64,000 nucleotides of DNA from Myxococcales bacterium 68-20 (GTDB taxonomy: Bacteria > Myxococcota_A > Polyangia > Polyangiales > Polyangiaceae), in the NCBI GenBank assembly GCA_001899635.1, contig MKVQ01000049.1, forward strand, positions 24,996-88,995, in the 5' to 3' direction. How positions within the stretch are numbered: the stretch's first letter is position 1; every line of letters starts with the position of its first letter. Position numbers and translations under genes: made by a program. The notes under the pieces are model-generated. The model had not been told where the DNA came from, ran no database searches, and worked only from the letters and a program-made list of their open reading frames with translations. Positions 60,663 through 64,000 of the stretch are shown here, piece after piece.

Positions 60663-61847
60663 TCAGAAGCGGCCGATGACGGCGATGCCTGCGTCTCGTG
60701 ACGAGGCGAAGGGGATCACGCGAGGGCCGCCGCGTGTCGGCTCGCTCTTCGGCGACGAGACGAGGAAGAGGACGGCGCCTCCCACCACGAGCACGCCGCC
60801 GCCGATGAAGAGGCCGGTGCGGATGTCGTTCCGCATGTTCTGGTTGTCGATTTCCACGCGCAGCTTCGTGCACGTGACCTCGTTCCCGGGAACGTTGCAC
60901 GCCGACGAGCGCGGCTCGGGGAGCGAGCCACGGAGCGCATTCACGTTCTTCTCGGACTGCTCCGCAGCCATGTGGAAGCCAACGCCGGCCCCGAGCCCGA
61001 TGAGGCCTCCGCCGAAGACGCCGAGGCCCGCGATCCGTCCGGGCGTCCAGAAGCCGGCTTGCTCCTCCGCGGGCGGCGATGTCGTCGTGCTGTCGCTCTT
61101 GCTCCCGCTCTTGCTCCCGCTCTTGCTCCCGCTCTTGCTCCCGCTCTTGCTCCCGCTCTTGCTCCCGCTCCCGCTCCCGTTGTTGCTCTCCGTCGAGGCG
61201 TTGCGAGGCGGTGGAGACGCGGCTGGGCCGACGCTGGCGGACTCGATCAGCTTTGCCTTGGTGATCGTGCCGACCGTGCATTCGACGGTGACGCTCTTCA
61301 CCTTGCCGTCGAAGACCGCCTCGACGACGTGCTTGCCCGGCGTGACAGGCACGGGATCGGTAGTGCCGGCTTCGACCGCGCGACCGTCGACCGTGATGCG
61401 TGCGCCCGTCGGCGCCTCGATCTCGATCTGACCGACCTTCTTCGCGAGCTCGGCGATGTTCTCCGCCGCGCGCTGGCGCTGGACGTCCGTGACCTTCGGA
61501 TCGGGCGGCGTCTTCGCGAACTGCCGGTAGTGCTCGAGTGCCTCGACGGGATGATTGGTGAGCTGCTCGGAGCGCGCGAGATTGAAGAGGATCGCGGGGC
61601 TCTTGAAAAGCGCCCATGCCTGGCTGAACTTGAGGCGAGCGCTCTCGTGCTCGCCGGCCTCGGCCAGCTTGATGCCCTCCTCGAACCGCGCGCGCGCCTC
61701 GGCCGTAGCGCTGTCCTGCGCGCTCGTGGACGGCGTCGGCTTGGCAGGCTGTGCGTACGACGGCTCGGTCGTCGCAAAGGACACGAGCACGATGGCGCCG
61801 GCGACGGCTCCGGCGAGATCTCGAGCAGACGTACGACGCGTGGTCAT
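60663..61847 (-). CDS. TPR-PEGA membrane protein
   Basis: A 394-residue protein: signal peptide (PSYAQPA), a TPR-like helical region at about 45-135 (ARARFEEGIKLAEAGEHESA, LARSEQLTNHPVEALEHYRQ), a PEGA domain at about 138-195 (IEIEAPTGARITVDGRAVEA), a low-complexity Ser/Gly/Lys linker made of repeated SGSK, then two hydrophobic helices at about 265-290 and 340-362. PEGA domains are small surface-layer-type beta modules, and this layout is common beside Ser/Thr kinases in myxobacteria. The linker is encoded by a 12-bp tandem repeat. The gene converges with the glycine-rich lipoprotein gene. Confidence 0.85.
   Translation of the reverse strand: MTTRRTSARDLAGAVAGAIVLVSFATTEPSYAQPAKPTPSTSAQDSATAEARARFEEGIKLAEAGEHESARLKFSQAWALFKSPAILFNLARSEQLTNHPVEALEHYRQFAKTPPDPKVTDVQRQRAAENIAELAKKVGQIEIEAPTGARITVDGRAVEAGTTDPVPVTPGKHVVEAVFDGKVKSVTVECTVGTITKAKLIESASVGPAASPPPRNASTESNNGSGSGSKSGSKSGSKSGSKSGSKSGSKSDSTTTSPPAEEQAGFWTPGRIAGLGVFGGGLIGLGAGVGFHMAAEQSEKNVNALRGSLPEPRSSACNVPGNEVTCTKLRVEIDNQNMRNDIRTGLFIGGGVLVVGGAVLFLVSSPKSEPTRGGPRVIPFASSRDAGIAVIGRF
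61095..61178. repeat. 12-bp tandem repeat coding for SGSK
   Basis: Six perfect copies of GCTCTTGCTCCC (+ strand) span 61095-61166, followed by two half-units GCTCCC. On the coding minus strand they give Gly-Ser-Lys-Ser repeats between the PEGA domain and the membrane helices. Copy-number change would keep the frame and alter linker length only. Confidence 0.9.
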
Positions 61848-61945
61848 GACCAGGCGAACCCTCCCTCGTCCATCGAATCCCTCATATCACGTCATTGATT
61901 GCCAATTGCGCCGTTCTTGGAAGACGCGCGAAATCGAACGGCGGC

Positions 61946-62248
61946 TCAGGGCCAGAATCGAGCGGTCACCATCTTCCCGTTCGTCCCGGCGACGATGACC
62001 CGCCCGAGCGCATCGATGGCCATGGCCTTCGTCGTGGACGGCAATCCTCCTGCCTTCAACGTGACGTAGCCTTTGCCGGCGAACGTCACGGTTCCATGCT
62101 CGGCGCAGTCCGCGGAGCTACACGACGGCGACGTCACCGCGTCGAGCACGAAGGCCGTCGCCCACTCACCGATGCCCCACCGCACGGCGCCCAGTGTAAC
62201 TGCCGCTGGCTGTGACGACGAGCATGTCGCGCCGGCATCGCTCGGCAC
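61946..62248 (-). CDS. Short protein resembling the tail of a delta-60 propeller (possible remnant)
   Basis: A 100-residue frame starting at a GTG directly preceded by an in-frame stop. Its C-terminus AIDALGRVIVAGTNGKMVTARFWP matches the last blade of delta-60/DUF5122 propellers, in which [DN]xxGRIVVAG is followed by an ARF strand, while the N-terminal 45 residues are not repeat-like. There is no signal peptide. I think it is the surviving end of a larger propeller gene, but a real small gene cannot be excluded. Confidence 0.45.
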   Translation of the reverse strand: MPSDAGATCSSSQPAAVTLGAVRWGIGEWATAFVLDAVTSPSCSSADCAEHGTVTFAGKGYVTLKAGGLPSTTKAMAIDALGRVIVAGTNGKMVTARFWP

Positions 62249-62337
62249 TCATCGCCGGTGTTTGGCGCGCGTCGCTGCGTGCTTGGCAGCCAGGCCGGTC
62301 TCCTGACGCGAGTCGTGCATCTCGCGTTCGACGAGCC

Positions 62338-63063
62338 TCAGAGGTGGCGGATCAGATCGACGGACGGCGTCGCGCTCGGCGCCGAGGAGGCGGAGGGGGC
62401 CGTCTCGGGCATCGGATTGGAGGACGCAGGGGCGGCGCCGCGTGCCGTCGTCACGGCCGGCGCGACGTTCGGCGCGGCGGTCTTCGTCGTTGCAACCGGG
62501 CTCGTCGGATTCGGACGTGTCGCTGGAACAGCACTGGGACCGAGATCGGGATCGGGAGAGGCCGTCGCGATCGCTTCGGCGGTGCTCGGCGGCGGAGGCG
62601 GAATGTCTCGCGCAGGGCCGGTCGTCGGATCGATGGCGGGTGAGCCGGAAGCGAGCGTCGTCGTCACGGTCGGGACGGGGCCCGTCGACATTCCAGCGTT
62701 CGTCGCGTTCGACGAGCCGGCGTTGGGCGGACCAGCGAGCATGGCGGCAACGAGGACACCGCCGCCCGACATCGCGGCGAGCGCCGCCGCCCACGGCACC
62801 CACGCGGGGAGCTTGCGCTTGTGCGCGGGGATGATCGCCGTCGGGAGATCGCGGCGAGCCCGATCGGCAGCGAGGCCGGGCGATCGCGGAGCCGGCTTCG
62901 ATTGCCCCTTGTCGAGGTGGTAGTCGACGAAGTCGCGCTGCACCGGCGGCACCCGCGGCGTGCGCCCGGGCCGGTCGAAGCCAGCGAGGAGATCTTCAGT
63001 CTCCTTCAGCTCGGCCGCCACGCGTCCCGCGCGCTCGTCGTTCTTCGCTCCGTCGGATGCCAT
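62338..63063 (-). CDS. Single-pass membrane protein with Pro/Ala-rich outer tail
   Basis: A 241-residue protein: a charged cytoplasmic N-terminus (about 1-80, containing ELKETEDLLAGFDRPG and RDFVDYHLDKGQ), one membrane helix at about 86-108 (WVPWAAALAAMSGGGVLVAAML), then a long Ala/Pro/Ser/Thr-rich extracytoplasmic tail. This is the usual layout of proteins accompanying myxobacterial Ser/Thr kinases or sigma factors, but no domain is recognisable. The ATG at 63063 gives the natural start; an upstream in-frame start at 63225 adds 54 residues of poor quality. Confidence 0.65.
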   Translation of the reverse strand: MASDGAKNDERAGRVAAELKETEDLLAGFDRPGRTPRVPPVQRDFVDYHLDKGQSKPAPRSPGLAADRARRDLPTAIIPAHKRKLPAWVPWAAALAAMSGGGVLVAAMLAGPPNAGSSNATNAGMSTGPVPTVTTTLASGSPAIDPTTGPARDIPPPPPSTAEAIATASPDPDLGPSAVPATRPNPTSPVATTKTAAPNVAPAVTTARGAAPASSNPMPETAPSASSAPSATPSVDLIRHL

Positions 63064-63310
63064 CGTTCGCAAGCCGACAGCGTAGCCCACGCCGCCCGCC
63101 CCGGCAGCTTTCCAGCCCGCGCGGTTCGGTGAATCGACGGCGAGCCGTTCGGTCGCACCGTGCCGATGAGGAGCGCGCCATGCACTCTTCATCACGGCCG
63201 CGAGGAGGCGGACGTCGCTACACACAAGGAGGAGCTAGCAGCGGCCTTCGGGTTGAGTGCGCCGAGCGTGAAGCACCTTCATGACGTCTAGGATTTTGAT
63301 CGGGCGCTGC

Positions 63311-64000
63311 TTACGGCGCTTCGACGCTCTCGCCTTCGAGACCGTCGGGCCCGTCGTTCTCGGGAGATTTGCCTCCCTCGCCGAAGGCGCCTTTCGCGCC
63401 GTGCTTCAGCGAGGAGCCCTCGTTGAGCGGAGCGCCGCCCTTGTGAAGGATCGCTGCCGAGACGCCGCCCGCGCCGCCGGCTCCGGCTCCGCCTTTTCCG
63501 CCGTTGCCTCCGTTCCCCCCAGCGCAGGCGGAGTTGCCTCCATTTCCTCGCGTGCCCCCGCTTGCGCCAGCGCCGCCATCCCTCCCTTGTGCTCCGTTGC
63601 CGGCCAGCGCCGCCGAGAGCGTCGATGCCTTCAGTGTCACCGGGGAGCTGAACGCGAGGAGCGCGATGCTTGCGCCGCCCCCCTTTCCGCCATCGCCGCC
63701 CCCTCCGCCGCAGCCGCCGCAGGCTCCGCCGCCCCCACCACCGTTCTGACCAGCTGCGCCAATTGTGTAACTGCCCCCGCCTCCCCCGCCTTGGCCGGGA
63801 ACGCCGTTCGTTCCCTTGGCCCCGTCTCCCGGGTGCCAGCCGGTTGAATCGAGAGAGCCAACGGCGGGCCTGGCCGCGAACGCAGCAGCTGGTGCATCGG
63901 AGCCGCGCTTTCCGTTGCCGGTGCCTCCTTCGCACTCCGCTCGTGGGCTTCCTGCGCCGGTCGCGGTGCTTGGTACTGGCGGTGCGATCGATGGCTTTCC
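63311..64000 (-). CDS. Glycine-rich lipoprotein, C-terminal part (partial, runs off the window)
   Basis: The minus frame is open from the right edge to a TAA at 63311-63313, giving about 229 residues. It is extremely Gly-rich with short blade-like inserts. GGGASIALLAF followed by TLKASTLSAALAGNGAQG aligns with GGGASIALALLMSDVKVVGG and SAAQAGAGAWG of the protein at 59137-60600, so the two are paralogues in opposite orientation. The signal peptide and any beta-helix lie beyond the window. Confidence 0.75.
   Translation of the reverse strand, partial: GKPSIAPPVPSTATGAGSPRAECEGGTGNGKRGSDAPAAAFAARPAVGSLDSTGWHPGDGAKGTNGVPGQGGGGGGSYTIGAAGQNGGGGGGACGGCGGGGGDGGKGGGASIALLAFSSPVTLKASTLSAALAGNGAQGRDGGAGASGGTRGNGGNSACAGGNGGNGGKGGAGAGGAGGVSAAILHKGGAPLNEGSSLKHGAKGAFGEGGKSPENDGPDGLEGESVEAP

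Noticed and set aside
59563..61617. Long minus-strand open frame (684 codons) crossing two gene ends
   Set aside because: It is antisense to the glycine-rich lipoprotein and in another frame of the TPR-PEGA gene; Arg-rich low-complexity translation, typical of GC-rich shadow frames.
1..64000. tRNA, rRNA or CRISPR loci
   Set aside because: Reading both strands gave no tRNA-like T-arm with matching acceptor ends, no rRNA and no spaced repeats. A covariance-model search would be needed to exclude small RNAs.

Overview
The window is strongly GC-rich and densely packed. It is rich in predicted lipoproteins with acidic, Asp/Ala/Gly-rich linkers after the lipid-anchored cysteine, beta-propellers, Cys-rich repeat proteins, a PknB-type Ser/Thr kinase with a membrane anchor, and TPR/PEGA proteins. 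This combination points to a large-genome myxobacterium, most like the Polyangiales/Sorangiineae group. The assignment is inferred from gene style only; there is no rRNA or tRNA gene in the window.

Region 1 (1-17967) is a surface-lipoprotein island read entirely on the + strand. At the left edge are the end of one propeller lipoprotein, an RCC1-type lipoprotein and an IgGFc-binding-like lipoprotein (1-3379). Two large repeat lipoproteins follow: a TNFR-like stalk fused to a seven-repeat RCC1 propeller (3510-5651), and a 14-repeat DUF5122/delta-60 propeller (5902-8376). A probable eight-gene operon follows (8543-17967): an exported protein, an ECF sigma factor, its likely membrane-bound regulator, then five translationally coupled lipoproteins. 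The last three of these are paralogues of the genes at 1-3379, so a whole module has been duplicated.

Region 2 (18180-25416) holds mutM, then a stretch with several gene remnants: half a metallophosphoesterase, a LamG-like tail and an Asp-rich fragment. These surround a membrane-anchored protein ending in a cysteine-less IscA-like domain. A cyclophilin lipoprotein, a Gfo/Idh/MocA oxidoreductase and two more lipoproteins follow.

Region 3 (25726-50207) is mostly core metabolism and housekeeping. It has glyS-ppdK, a CxxCH-containing lipoprotein, a GNAT acetyltransferase, an uncharacterised two-gene operon, an L,D-transpeptidase, an M13 peptidase, a fatty-acid desaturase, a lysophospholipid acyltransferase and an orphan histidine kinase. 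A five-gene minus-strand run glgC - phosphoesterase - TPR protein - prmA - rsmE ends it. Convergent gene pairs here are separated by good hairpins.

Region 4 (50265-56216) is purine catabolism: xdhC and a single-chain, eukaryote-type xanthine dehydrogenase, with a leaderless papain-like peptidase domain wedged between them. Region 5 (56213-64000) has a Ser/Thr kinase, a TPR-PEGA membrane protein, a small membrane-anchored protein and two inverted paralogous glycine-rich lipoproteins, the second cut by the window edge.

The most interesting candidate system is the sigma-factor-linked array of beta-propeller, Cys-rich and IgGFc-like lipoproteins and its duplicated module. I infer a regulated cell-surface recognition or adhesion coat; nothing in the sequence proves the ligand.
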